A DNA stretch of 64,000 bases from Ctena decussata. Taxonomy: Eukaryota; Mollusca; Bivalvia; Lucinida; Lucinidae. Location of the stretch: NCBI GenBank assembly GCA_963989385.1, contig OZ022505.1, forward strand, positions 57,167,737 through 57,231,736. Reading direction: 5' to 3'. The position numbers were made by a program, and so were the translations under genes. Positions 45,170 through 56,450 of this stretch are shown here, in pieces (within the stretch, counting starts at the first letter, position 1; every line of letters starts with the position of its first letter). The notes beneath the pieces were generated by a model, which saw only the letters and a program-made list of their open reading frames with translations, searched no databases and was not told where the DNA came from.

Positions 45170-45376
45170 ATGATGGGCAGGTCTCGGCAGGCAACGAGCA
45201 TCCCTCTCCGAGCCACACTTTCCGCATTCCGCGGGCCACATTAATTCAGCTGCAGGCATCAGGAAAGAGACGCGCCAACGTATTAAGTAACGAGCGCAGG
45301 CGTCCCCCATCGAGCCACCTCGACCTCTTTGCCTCGAGAAAGGCGTCAGACAAGGGCATGAGGAAAGAGATGCCAA
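45170..45376. other. GC-rich, CpG-bearing island of unknown nature
   Basis: This 200-bp patch is clearly richer in G+C and CpG than its surroundings. It contains two direct near-copies, GCATCAGGAAAGAGACGC (about 45257) and GCATGAGGAAAGAGATGCC (about 45355). A minus-strand ORF of 75 codons covers part of it. It might be an exon, a CpG island or an old GC-rich repeat; none can be shown. Confidence 0.35.
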
Positions 45377-45613
45377 AGGAAATAATTAATCTGATTATTC
45401 AAATGTCGCTAATTGTATTTCACAAATGCTGACTTAGCTCAAAAACTATTTTATTACATCTTTCAAAGTAATTCTTCTGCAGTCTTTATGAAAAATATCT
45501 AAATATTATTAATCAGATGCTCTGTTTCCCTGATTAACCTGTCTCTGGGCTCCTACTTATATGGAAGTTAGAACACTCAAAGACGTTTCACTTACACACA
45601 TACACTCAAATAA

Positions 45614-45644
<31 letters not shown>

Positions 45645-46327
45645 AATAAAAGAATGACCATTGGGATAGCTAACAAGCGGTCGAGAATACGATTATGATA
45701 TCGACATTCTTATATAAACATCAGTAAAATACAACATGCCATTGGTGACTTTGTCAAAATACGAATACACACAGTCAAGAATCCAGATGCCTTCACATAT
45801 TAGAGGTTAATTTTCGCCCGGTTTAACAGTTTATACGAATTTATGTAACTTGAAAAAATGCGAAACAAAGAGTGAAACGCGTCTCAAGAATACCTGTCTT
45901 CTAGGCTCATAGGAACAGCCTTTACTATAGACGTAGACTAGCAGTTTGAACATTCCACCTGAATATCTTTGTGTGCCTGTAGGCCTGGTCTGGTGCTGTC
46001 CTCACTTTGTTGTCTTCAGTGAGTTTTGCCACGAATTGTACTGTATCTATGTTTCCCGGTTTGTGGCGTGGGTGGGGTGTGAAATTTGATTAAATCAGCT
46101 CCTGATGTGCGTTTATCAAAAAAGGCCTTGACATATATCCTTCTTCTCCCCATATTCTTGTGGGATCGTCTGAGAAGCCTTGTTACATTTAAATGATGAA
46201 TGATGTTCATTGAATTAACCTTTCCCATTTTTTTTTGGACAAATTGTATGCACTTTACTGATAAAAGCATTTAAAGTACAATGTTTGGCATACTATGTCT
46301 TCATTTACTTCTATTTTGTTTAACCGT
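45377..46327. other. Intergenic with (AAT)n microsatellite
   Basis: An (AAT)n tract at 45610-45650. An 84-codon minus-strand ORF (46016-46270) shows no motif. Confidence 0.45.
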
Positions 46328-46561
46328 TTAACCCATTCACGCCCAGCGTCCCATGTTTGAGACATAGGCAAACAGTGCAAACCCATATCAGACGCCATAA
46401 AACGCGGCGTCTGATCAGAGTCTTCACAATTTGTCTAAAACAAATTGGTATTTCTCCTTAAGATAAAATAAAAATAATACAAATAAACAAAACCGAAGAC
46501 CCTTAGTTGGACTCTTCCATTCGATAAGAATAAGATAGTCCACTGGACATAAATGGGTTAA
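46328..46561 (-). mobile_element. TTAA-flanked MITE (piggyBac-like ends), copy 1
   Basis: Ends TTAACCCATT... and ...ATAAATGGGTTAA. TTAA target sites with CCC/GGG termini are the signature of piggyBac-type transposition. Inside is GACGCCATAAAACGCGGCGTC, whose 7-bp arms (GACGCC/GGCGTC) form a hairpin. An inverted relative lies at 47935-48148, sharing CAGACGCCGCG, AAGGAGAAATACC and AGTGGACTATT in reverse order. Confidence 0.8.
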
Positions 46562-46661
46562 TAACGATTGCTGCTTTAAGTGAATGAACACTCTTTCAGG
46601 GCAAATAATTCGACATTGTTTGCTTCATGTTTTAAGGAGGTCTTGTCTCAAAGACACATAT

Positions 46662-46897
46662 GAGCCGCGACACGACAAACCAACAAAGTGGTTGTGCGCC
46701 CGGCGCAGACTCAGATCAGCCTGGGCATCCGCCCAGTCTGATCAGGGTCTTCTCTGTCCGCATGGAGGTAGCTTAGACCCTAAGCTACCCTTTAAGTGCT
46801 TAGCAAAGAGTCTGATCAGACTGGGCGGATGCCCAGGGGAGATCTGAGACTGCGCTGGGCGCACAACCACATTGTTGGTTTTGTCGTGTGGCGGCTC
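46662..46897. mobile_element. GAGCC palindromic MITE, copy 5 (236 bp)
   Basis: Complete copy with ATAT duplication on both sides (46658-46661, 46898-46901). Ends GAGCCGCGACACGACAAACC and GTCGTGTGGCGGCTC. Same length as copies 1 and 8. An 87-codon ORF covering it is an artefact. Confidence 0.92.
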
Positions 46898-46901
46898 ATA
46901 T

Positions 46902-47934
46902 TTGTTTTCATAGGACCCCCTTCTTTAAGTGTAGATCCCGATTTTGGACGAACCATATGTCCATGGAAGCAAACAATTAGTCAAAACAGGTATTCGACTT
47001 TGTGGAAATGACATAAAAACCATACACCTGAAAGTTTGTTATCATATTCTAGTAGTAACAGTACATAAAGCTAAAACCATGACACATCGACATTTATACG
47101 CCTTTGTGAGCTGTAGGACGGTATTTATTAAATTTTTTGAAAAAAAAAATGCGACTATTTGAAAAAAATGCGTCAGTTTGGTTTTGTTCAAGTTCATTTA
47201 ATAGGTCTTGTACCGGAGTTAATTACAGAATATAATAGTATAAGATTTCAGGCTTTGTAGCAAGAATATAGGTCATCGAATGCTCTGTTGATCGTATGGT
47301 GGTGGAATTGATAGCTAGGGATTCTACTGAAATTCATATCCTGTCTCTGGCATTCGAAGTAAGTCAGAAGTGTAACATCTTTTCCATTTCGTCGCTTCAT
47401 CCACTGATTTATCTTCATGACGTTCGACCGTCCATCTGTCTGTTTTATAACTTTTATGTCAAAGTTTTGCTTTCAAATATGTTAAACTACTGTTTGTCTG
47501 TGACCACGCCGGGATCTTTTTTTACATTCGGTAAGTGTAATCTATATAGCATTACCTTTGTTAAGGAATATCTTATTCATACCTAAGTAAGTGCCCGGTC
47601 ATTAATTAGCACTTTTGCAGTTGCATGACGTCAAAGATTTTCATTAAAACTTGTTGATTATCCATATCTCTGCACACGCACGAGATTCTTTTCATATTTT
47701 GTTCATAACATCTCTGCCCCATTACTTTTGATATAAAGCATCTAAGCCCCAGGTTAGGTCAGAGATCATACTTAGGACATACAATTTTTTTCTAATATTT
47801 AGTTATCAGTTTCAATATACTTCAGTGTTGAAATTTGATGAGTGATATGGTGTACTGTCTAAAAGTCAAACATGTAATTTGAGGGCATCTGACAGTTGCT
47901 GATCTCAGGTCAAGGACAGAGACTTCAAAGTTGT
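46902..47934. other. Intergenic, possible old element
   Basis: About 47270-47480 has words such as GACGTTCGACCGTCCATCTG, common at the edges of mollusc-type repeats. No boundary could be set. ORFs of up to 96 codons are unassigned. Confidence 0.35.
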
Positions 47935-48148
47935 TTAACCCATTTATGCAGAGTGGACTATTCTATTCTTATTAAATGGATGTGTCCATTTGTCAATTAA
48001 GGGGTGTCTGGTTTAGGTTCTTGGAATAATTTTATTTCATTTTAAGGAGAAATACCCATCTGTCTTATGCGAATAGTGTAGACCCTGATCAGACGCCGCG
48101 ATATGTTTGCCTGTCTCATTTATAGGACGCTTGGCAATAATGGGTTAA
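47935..48148 (+). mobile_element. TTAA-flanked MITE (piggyBac-like ends), copy 2
   Basis: Begins TTAACCCATTTATGCAG and ends GGCAATAATGGGTTAA. It carries the same interior as the 46328 copy, in the opposite orientation: GTGGACTATTCTATTC, TTAAGGAGAAATACCC, TGATCAGACGCCGCG and TTTGCCTGTCTCAT. It is a shorter copy with a damaged inner hairpin. Confidence 0.8.
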
Positions 48149-50241
48149 CATTTTCATTAAATTTTTTCCTGACATAGTTTTTATAAGGCGGTGGCAATGA
48201 GAGGGGTATACGTGAGCCTTTGGTCACTTGCTCTAGTTGCTTACAATTGTTATCAGTTCCCAAGTGTCATTTACCGAATATGATGTGATTTGTGCAAATC
48301 CTGTTTCCATATATTCAAACGCGAAAATTCAATAACCAGCCTACTGACCATTAATCAGAACATTCTCTGTATAGACAAATTATGGGTTTTCATGCGTCTA
48401 AATCGTTAGGATAATGCTTCCTGTCACCTTGGATATATGTCTGATCCGGATAAAGCAAATCTGTCAACTAAATGACCAACCTTCTCTCATTGTTATGTGA
48501 AATACGTAACTATCTTTTCACTTTTCAACTGGTTGTTTCTCACTGCAGAGACTATAATAACGGTCATGTATGTGCATAATGGGTCTTTAAATACAAGTAT
48601 GTGTAAACAGAGAAACATGTGACCAAGATGCGCTTCTGTGTTATCGTAATTAATTTTATTTTATTTATTTCTTTTTTTCCATCTATTTCTGTTTGTTGTT
48701 GATCACTAAGCCCTTGTGAAATTGATCTAAAACTGTCATCAAAAATTCAAATTACAGTTTTCCGTTTCATTTTTTAACATACCTAAACACTCGAGCTGAA
48801 TCTGAACAAGGTCTATACCGACAGAATTTCACGTTTGGGTGGATGGTGTTAACTTATTTCAAAGTTGCAGTCTTGCAGTGTCTCAAATAGTAGAAAACTG
48901 TGTAATTTAGATATCTCAATTCGGAAAAAAATTTGCGGGAAAACTGCCGTATCACGAAAGAAGATATAAATCCACAGTCAGGTCTCAATGTTTTTTGAAA
49001 GTCGAAGTTTAACCCAATCTACTGATATCTCAAAGTGAATTTTCTGGTTTCAGCATATCGATGGCTTGAGATAACAGGAGTTAAATTATGAGAAAACTAT
49101 TAGATAAAAGCTTTCAATTTTTATTTTCTTTGATGTAAGAGGTAACTTTGAGACACCAATGTTTGAGCTATCGAGAATTAACCGTTTATCGTATGAGTTA
49201 AATAAATGCACGGTGATCGATGTCTGAAATGCAATATTTTTCATTCGAAATTTCATGAGCCTCGAAAATAATAACATGTCTGTTACCATAAAGTAAAGCC
49301 CCAAAGAAAACGCGTCGTAAATCTCGATTAACATCAAGATATATTTTTACTTTGTAGATTCATCTATTTTCTGAGAGATCATTGCTTAAAAAAAGAACTT
49401 AACAAATAACGACTTTTGGTGATAATAAACAAAAAGTAAACAGTCAAAATAACGGGAACAATAAATACACAGTAAAAACAGCTTTTTATGCACCTGCATA
49501 TGGAGTTAATGTCTCTCAGTTAGTCCTTGTTTCAACTATCAAGATTTTGCTGATAGTGGGAAACTACTAACCAGCAAATTGTTGTCTTAGAGTTATCGCA
49601 GAGCAAAACTTGTGCCAACTCTAAAACTGTTCTGATGGAGACACCATGAATACATTAACGCTTTCAATGTGGCCGTTTCTTAGCTTATTCCCGACCTCAT
49701 GGCCGCGGCTGAAATATAGTGTGGCTTTCAGTTACGGGACTTTCATTTTCATTGACTTTCCATCAGATATAAAAACATTGGGGTGTATTATAATAGGCAG
49801 GTGATGTTTACTTCTCGCGAGCGCCTGATAACAGATTCTTTTTCGGAGGTTCATGTCTGTGTATCTAAATATTTCGGATTTGTCGATGTTTATATGCATT
49901 ACACGAGTTAGGACTTATGATGTTGGTACTTTGACCGCTCTGACGGCTTGCATGAACATGTAGTAAAGCGTTGTGACTCTTAAACTTCAGGACTCATACC
50001 GTTGTGGTTTTGAGCTTAAGCCGTGTTCTGCTTACGGTAGGCGTTTTTTTCTGACAGCTCCGACTTTCACCTACCTCTTCTTAACAATCGGCTTGAAATA
50101 CATGTAACTCACATATTTTTGAGAAGGCGACAAAACGTATCATTTTATATTATGTTAGATACTAAAAGAACAGATTTTAGCATTTGAAAATCGAATCAGA
50201 AGTCAGCCGAATGGGAGCCGTAAAATAATTTTAAACACTTT
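48149..50241. other. Intergenic with a diffuse GATATCTCAAA-type repeat
   Basis: At 48900-49080, words such as GAAAGTCGAAGTTTAACCCA and CTGATATCTCAAAGTGAA recall those at 8580-9110. The rest (49100-50241) appears single-copy. An 83-codon minus-strand ORF (49086-49337) has no motif. Confidence 0.4.
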
Positions 50242-50252
50242 ACGTTTCAAAC

Positions 50253-50471
50253 TGAATCCCGGTCTGGCCACATACTTTCGTTTCTCCTTCCGCTGATTCA
50301 AGAAGGACAGTTGTCAGTTACTGGATAAAGTATGTGCACTTAGTACTGGTTAACCGCTTAGGAGGTCTAAGCCTGCCCAGGCATAGTGTGGTTAGGTTAA
50401 CTGACCGTCCCGACATGACCTTAGTTGTTTACCGTGGACGTTAAGCATCAAATCAACCAACCAACCAACCA
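50253..50471 (+). mobile_element. tRNA-derived SINE, 5'-truncated in the B-box, with perfect TSD
   Basis: Starts TGAATCCCGGTCTGGCCACA, so the first bases are the end of a tRNA-like B-box, confirming a tRNA head for this family. The body matches 9638-9844 nearly throughout, and the tail is (AACC)n. An 11-bp perfect target duplication ACGTTTCAAAC lies at 50242-50252 and 50472-50482. Confidence 0.9.
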
Positions 50472-50482
50472 ACGTTTCAAAC

Positions 50483-51898
50483 AGTTCGGCATTCCTTAAC
50501 GAGTTTAATCTTATTCTTTGTATGATAACACTCATTTATTCGATTACAATGTCAACATCTTAATAATACGTGTTGCACAGCTTGGTAACTCAGCAGAAAT
50601 AAAGAAGTACATAAAGGACTGCCGTGTTTCGAACACACGCCGGCCATACCTCCCACGCCTAGCCATAAAGAGTCACCAATTTTACTGATTATGCTACTAC
50701 ACCAAATGGTACAGTGTTTAAGTCAATTCCTTTGAATACTAAATATCCGTGCATTGTATATTACAGCTGACTATTTGAAATTTTGGACAATATTTTTTTT
50801 ATTTCATATGTCATAACTTTTAATAGGAATGTTTACCTGTCCCGCTGTTTGGGCCTGCTACTCTGTGGAAATACACTTGCATGCGACCAGTATAAACTAT
50901 GTTTTGTAACACCTTTTACTCTGTAACGTATTGATGTATTTTTTCTATATTTTGAATAAAAAAATAAGGGAAACTGTTGTTATAATACGAAGATTTTGTT
51001 AGCAGTCTGTAATATGTGCCCTTTGACAGATCCTCAAAATTAGCACAAATAACAAAACACTCACTTACTAAATCAGTGGCGGCTATCACGGTTGCCAGGG
51101 CTGAGTGGTGCATCACTTTAAATCTTTGCATGAATAGCCTGTCGTATGGTTGCGGTCTTTGTCATATTTGAGCAGTGTAAGTTCATCCATATACACACCC
51201 AAATGTCCTTATTATTTGAGGGTCTAGGGTCATAGTCCTCCGCGAACGAAATTATGTTGGTATGAAAATACTTAGGGCAGTTGTTGATTTTTTGCATTTT
51301 AGGTTGCGATTTGTGCCGATCCCTTAATAGGCGATCTTACTGGTTGCTCTACAAATGTTCAAAATATATGACGCACTATATACGAAAGTAAGCGCGTAAA
51401 ACGAATATGGTCGCCACTGGTACGCGGCACTACTTGTCTCCAGCCAAATGATGGTAACGTGTCCCTGGTATATGACATACTGAGCTCATAATATGGAATA
51501 TCATCAGACAAAATTATAATAATAATTATCAATTTATATTGCGCGAAAGACATTAAGTCGTACACGATTAACAAATAGCCAAAAGTTAATCTGCAATTTA
51601 CTACTGAATATGGTTTTAAGGGAAGATGCTTTTACCAGAAAGACATAGAGTCTGCCATTCTAAATTCGCAGTTTTTTTTTATTATATCCTTTGCCATTGT
51701 CATTCGACTGAGCACATGTAGTCAGAGAAGGAGCATTTAATTCCTCTTGGTAGAGAAATTATATGCTCCTGGTCAGAGTGAATGGCTTTATTTTATACTC
51801 AAGCATTGAAGCTTTTAAAATACAATCAGACTGACACTGCATGAAAAGGAAAGTACGGCATGTGCAACAAGAACAAGAAATGTTACAGTATGTAACAA
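50483..51898. other. Intergenic; possible tRNA-like fragment near 50630
   Basis: On the minus strand at about 50625-50685, TGGCTAGGCGTGGG and GTGTTCGAAAC resemble degenerate A- and B-boxes but are only about 35 nt apart, so no tRNA is called. The remainder shows nothing; ORFs of about 70-79 codons are unassigned. Confidence 0.35.
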
Positions 51899-52561
51899 AT
51901 GCCCCCGAAGGCCCCTTAGACTGACCTTTGACCCCGATTGGGACCTTGACCTTGAGCAAGGAATCCCAAAACTTGCAAGTGATATGCCTTTTTATCATCC
52001 TTTACCTTTCTATGAAGTTTGATGAAACCTACTTCAGCAGTCACCTCTAACACCCGACAGTGACCTTGACCTTGGGTTTGGGAATATAAATATCATATGT
52101 GACAAACCTTCTCATTATGCTTAATATTTCTGAGAAATTTGATAAAATTCAGTTATGTAGTTTTAAAGTAATCACAGAGACAATATTTGACCTCTAACCC
52201 CAGAAAGTGACCTTGACCTTGGATGTGGGAACATAAATTTTGTATGCGACACACCTTCTCATTATGCTCTATCTTTCTATGAAGTTTCATCAATTTGCTT
52301 CAGTAGTTTATTAGTTATACCGGAGATACGATTTAAGATATGATTTGACCTTTGACCCAATTGTGACATTGACCTTGGGCGTGGGAACCTAAATTTTGTA
52401 TGCGACACACCTTCTCATTATACTCTATCTTTCTGTGAAGTTCCATCAAATTTGCTTCAGCAGTTTTTAAGTTATCGCTGAGACACGATTTGTTACGGAC
52501 GGACGGACGGACGGTGCGATTTTAATATGCCACCCGAAGTCCCTTCGGGGGGGGGGGGGGG
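51899..52561. mobile_element. Non-autonomous element of ~150-bp tandem units
   Basis: The left end carries GCCCCCGAAGGCCCC and the right end CCACCCGAAGTCCCTTCGGG, followed by a G run, giving short inverted ends. Units are marked by TGACCTTGACCTTGG at 52061 and 52208 and a variant at 52363. They share CTTCTCATTATGCTCTATCT and a TCTATGAAGTTTCATCA-type phrase. A (GGAC)n tract (52495-52514) precedes the right end. No ORF. Confidence 0.75.
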
Positions 52562-53080
52562 ATAAAAACCAACACATTATCGCAGTCTGCTCACAGTCTT
52601 CCCTTTTCGCATCTGCAAATCCTGAAATATCTGAAAAGGAAATGCGAGGACTCTGACTACATTGCACAAACGCGCACGGTGTTTGGGCGTTAGCTGCACA
52701 CACACGGCTTAAGCTCGAATTTCACGCGATGCCAATCAAATAAGCAATCAATAAATATTTTTAAACTAAACTAATCAAATAAGCTTTGCTTACTTCAACT
52801 AGATGCATATTTTCCGCTGCTGCTATTCAAACTCGTGACCAGTACTAAATTAAACCTAATTGCAACGTCCATTCACAAACGAGTCAACCTAAAAACGCTG
52901 GTCGAACAGTTGAGGGACACGGTATATTTAAGAGTACGATGTATTAGTAACTGTTTGTAGTTTTGTTCTTTTATCAACCGTTACGTACAGAAATAATTTG
53001 TTTTGTAGGTGCAACTTATTTTATGCTATATACTACATGATGTCGTAAAATGTTTTCAACATGAATGGATACACCACCAT
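52562..53080. other. Intergenic, nothing recognised
   Basis: No repeat or coding signal was identified. Confidence 0.45.
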
Positions 53081-53780
53081 CAGGGGCGTAGCCAGAAAAA
53101 ATATCTTGTTGAAGCAAACATTCTCAATTCTGAGATACATATAACAGAGAATTAAATTAATTGAGAACGAATCATAGGTTTTAGAAAATAACTCTTTTCC
53201 ATCGTATAAATTTCAGCTAGCATTATTACTCATTATTCGATAGGAGCATGGCATACACAGCAAGGCATGCTCTCCTCGAATTATAAGTGAGATGAGTGTA
53301 TGCCAGGCTCCTCTCGAAATATAAGTGAGATGGCATCATAAATCTGTTTCCATAGCAACTATGAAAATACCAACTGTTATGCTCAATACTCTGGAAGAAT
53401 GACGTCACGATGACATTATTTAGTCATCAATATGAACTCTTAGTTGCTGTAGTACATGTAACAGATATATGACGTCATTATGTCCCTGACAAACAGTGTA
53501 TGCCATGCGCTACAAATTTTTCACTGACATTACAACTGAAATACTTTCAACACTTCAGACTTTATCAAACAAATAATGATTATCAAAACATTGCATTCCA
53601 TGTCATATCTGAATGCAAATTCTTCCAGGAGAGATCACTTTTATATGGTAAAATATCTGCCTCCTTCTTATATACTGGACATGGGAGCCAAAATGAATAA
53701 TGAATTTGTTCGTTTTCATTTTTCCACTTGAACAGAAATTCTGAAAAAAGCTGCCCTCCCCGCTTCCTCCCACGCCTAAA
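53081..53780. mobile_element. Possible hAT-like element, ends CAGGGGCGTAG
   Basis: CAGGGGCGTAGCCAG (53081-53095) is close to the left end of the MITE at 62067. A plausible inverted partner is the CCTCCCACGCCTA region ending near 53780. The interior has two near-direct copies of CTCGAA(T/A)TATAAGTGAGATG (53276, 53314). No TSD was confirmed. Confidence 0.35.
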
Positions 53781-53936
53781 TAAACTGACCTACCTAACTA
53801 GCCGACAATGCATAGTGGTATAGCCCGGGTTTAATGGTGAGGTATAGTTCAATGTTCTTCCGTCATTTTTACAAAGGGAAACAACTTTTGTGATTTTTTG
53901 TTTCCCTTGATACTAAGCATTTCTTAAACAGGGTCT

Positions 53937-53990
53937 GCTCTTAAAGGAAAGTATTTGCTCATAGAAGAGCAAATACTTTCCTTGAAGAGC
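53937..53990. mobile_element. Hairpin element, 24-bp arms
   Basis: GCTCTTAAAGGAAAGTATTT, GCTC faces its reverse complement at 53967-53990 with one mismatch and a 6-nt loop. Weaker outer symmetry (GTTTCCCTTGA near 53900, CAAGGGAGAC near 54005) suggests a longer MITE of about 120 bp. Same family as 31936-31996. Confidence 0.7.
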
Positions 53991-54264
53991 TGACACTCAT
54001 TGACAAGGGAGACAACAAAGCAGACTTTTCTTCTCTGGAAACTGCACTCATTTACGTAAAACACAGCTGGAAATATGTTGAACCTTGTGCATCCAGACCT
54101 TCTTCAAGCTATGTCCCTGCCAATTATTTTTCTCCCATTGTTACAATATGGAACAACGGCAAAGGCTTCCTGTTTGGTTCTTTGGAAAATGAGACCTTTA
54201 AAAAACTATAATGTAAAATGTACAAGCCTTTTTGTTAGCTACAGCATGGTTCGTCCGCCTGTAA

Positions 54265-54340
54265 AAAGACATACATGTAATCCACGAGTTTTAGCGAGTG
54301 GATTATCGACCGTACAAGACCTACATTTAAGCGTTTCGCT
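54265..54340. other. Two adjacent small hairpins
   Basis: TAATCCAC...GTGGATTA (about 54279-54306) and AAGCGTTTCGCTT (about 54328-54340). A 105-codon plus-strand ORF (54075-54392) covers them. Its protein shows no recognised domain and was not called. Confidence 0.45.
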
Positions 54341-54508
54341 TAACGTCAGATCCTGTACCATGAGAAATTGTACTTTTCTTGAAATTATGTAATTTACACT
54401 GTAGACCTTGCACGTTACTGGTTATCTCAGGCTAAAGATTTGGGTATCAGGGGATCGTGTTATAACCCCGATTGAGACCGGGTGCATTACATGAAAATTG
54501 CAGGGTTG

Positions 54509-54534
54509 CCCCCCCCCCCCCCCCCCCCCCCCCC
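54509..54534. repeat. C homopolymer, 26 nt
   Basis: Uninterrupted C run. Length is likely to be uncertain in any assembly. Confidence 0.9.
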
Positions 54535-54554
54535 GACACCGAAAATGTAATCGG

Positions 54555-54981
54555 AATCGGATAGTACTTACACTGAAAGATTACGAAAAGTCTTGTGTTG
54601 AACTCAAATGATTCGGTCATCCATATAATATAAAGTGGCAAGATAATTTATTTAAGAAAAAAATTGAAAAAAAAAAAAAATCCTTCAACCAAACCTCCAC
54701 AATGAATTGTTATTTTCGACGACCATTTATGCCTACAACGCTGCATTAAGAAGAGCGATTACGTTCTGTTTTTGCAGCTGTTAAGATATTCAGCTTTTCT
54801 GTAGAACGTAAACTATTATGAAAATTTAGAGTACTAAAATAAGGAATCTGAATATTAAAAAAACGTGTGAGTTTCACATAATCGGATAGCAGTTACACCG
54901 AAAGATTACGAAAAGACTTAAGTTGAACCCAAATGATTCAACGATCATCTATATAATATAAAGTGGCAAGATGATTTATTT
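54555..54981. repeat. Two direct copies of a ~100-bp unit, 325 bp apart
   Basis: 54555-54654 and 54880-54981 share AATCGGATAG, AAAGATTACGAAAAG, TTGAAC(T/C)CAAATGATTC and ATATAATATAAAGTGGCAAG. The intervening 225 bp are unrelated. They could be the ends of one element (an LTR-like spacing would be unusually short) or a tandem duplication followed by divergence. Confidence 0.75.
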
Positions 54982-55329
54982 TAGCCATATCTTGACAGAA
55001 AAGGTGCCATAAAGATTCATGATATTCTCTATCATGAAGAAGGAGATCTGCTGATACTTATAATATCAGGAGTGCTTTTCTTGAAACGTTACTGCAAAAA
55101 TATCTTTACTGCACTTTATCAGATAAGAATACAGTTTTTTTACCCGCTTTGTCCTCAGTGCGGTGTAAATAAACTGAAAACTGTCATTCAAATTAAAATG
55201 TGTGCTTGAATAAACGAACACATGGACAATCTAGCTCTCAGGCACTCCTTTTATTTGACTTACTTCACCAATGTCAGTAAATCTAAAAATAAATTAAACT
55301 AGAAAATGTGTTTATGAAACACTATGGCC
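54982..55329. other. Intergenic, nothing recognised
   Basis: AT-rich spacer without a visible repeat. Confidence 0.4.
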
Positions 55330-56450
55330 CCAACCATGTGTGCTTGCCTCTAAAGAAGGCTCAACCGATAATGTTTTTACCTTTGTACCATAGGCTTTAA
55401 TGCACTAAGTCGAAACAGGGGCTTAACTCAGTCAAAAATATATGATTTTTTTCAAAAGTTATTCAGGTCATCTACACCTTGGGCAATATCTTCCTGCAAA
55501 TAATCATGATCCTAGTGTCAGGGGTTATCGAGATATTTTGTTCACAAGGTTCCATAGGCTTACAATTTACTTAATTGTAAAAGGGGCATAACTCGGTCAA
55601 ATGTTCAAGATTTGTTTTCGAAAGTTAATCAGGACATCTACACATTGGGCAATGTCATCCTGCAAAAATACATGCTTCTAGCATCAGGGGTTCTTGAGAT
55701 ATTATGTTCACAAGGTTCCACAGGCTCAGTCGAAAAAGGGGCATAACTCTGAAAAAACATGACAGGCAGAAAAAAGAAAAAAAAACAAGTGTTCGCTTAT
55801 TTTCCATACTAATCATGTGTATAAAGTTTCAAGTTCTTAGCTGTTACCGTTCTTGACCGTATGTTAGTTTACCTTTGTATTATAGGCTTCAATGCACTAA
55901 GTCGAAAAAGGGGCTTAACTCGGCCAAAAATTTACATTTTTTTTCAAATGTTAATCAGGTCAACTACACCTTGGGCAATATCTTCCAGCAAAAAGTCATG
56001 GGATCTTGAAATATTTTGTTCACAAGGTTCCATAGGCTTACAATGCACTAATTCGAAAAAAGGGGAATTACTCGGTCAAAAATTTAAGAAGTTTATTTCA
56101 AAAGTTAATCAGTTCATCTACTCATCAGTCTTAATAAGCTGGCTAAGCTTCAAGGCTCTAGCTTTTTGAGATATCTTGCTCACAAGAGCGCTGACAAAGT
56201 TTTTCTAAAAATAGCCACAGTGACCTTGACCTTGGGCGCAGCACCCTGAAAGTCAAACTTGCTCGAGATATTGTCATGCCCTACATTTGTGTGAAGTTAT
56301 TTTAAAATCCGTTAAGAAATGTAGGCGCTAGAGCTATGACAAAAGGTGAATATACATACGAACGTATGCACGTACGTACGTACGTACTTACATGTACGTA
56401 CGGGACAAAACCTATATCCCCTCGCCACTTCGTGGTGCGAGGGGGTAATA
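55330..56450. mobile_element. Non-autonomous element of ~170-bp AGGGGCATAACTCGG units
   Basis: Units contain CACTAAGTCGAAAAAGGGGC, TAACTCGGTCAAA, AGTTAATCAGGTCATCTACA, CTTGGGCAATATCTTCC and GAGATATTTTGTTCACAAGG. Four or five degenerate copies are visible at about 55400, 55570, 55740, 55900 and 56050. TGACCTTGACCTTGG lies at 56221, a (CGTA)n tract at 56370-56400, and a terminal hairpin CCCTCGCCACTTCGTGGTG(C)GAGGG at about 56418-56445. Confidence 0.7.

Noticed and set aside
50625..50685. tRNA-like gene on the minus strand
   Set aside because: Box-like words are too close together and no stems form.
54075..54392. 105-codon plus-strand ORF
   Set aside because: Covers two hairpins and low-information sequence; no domain recognised.
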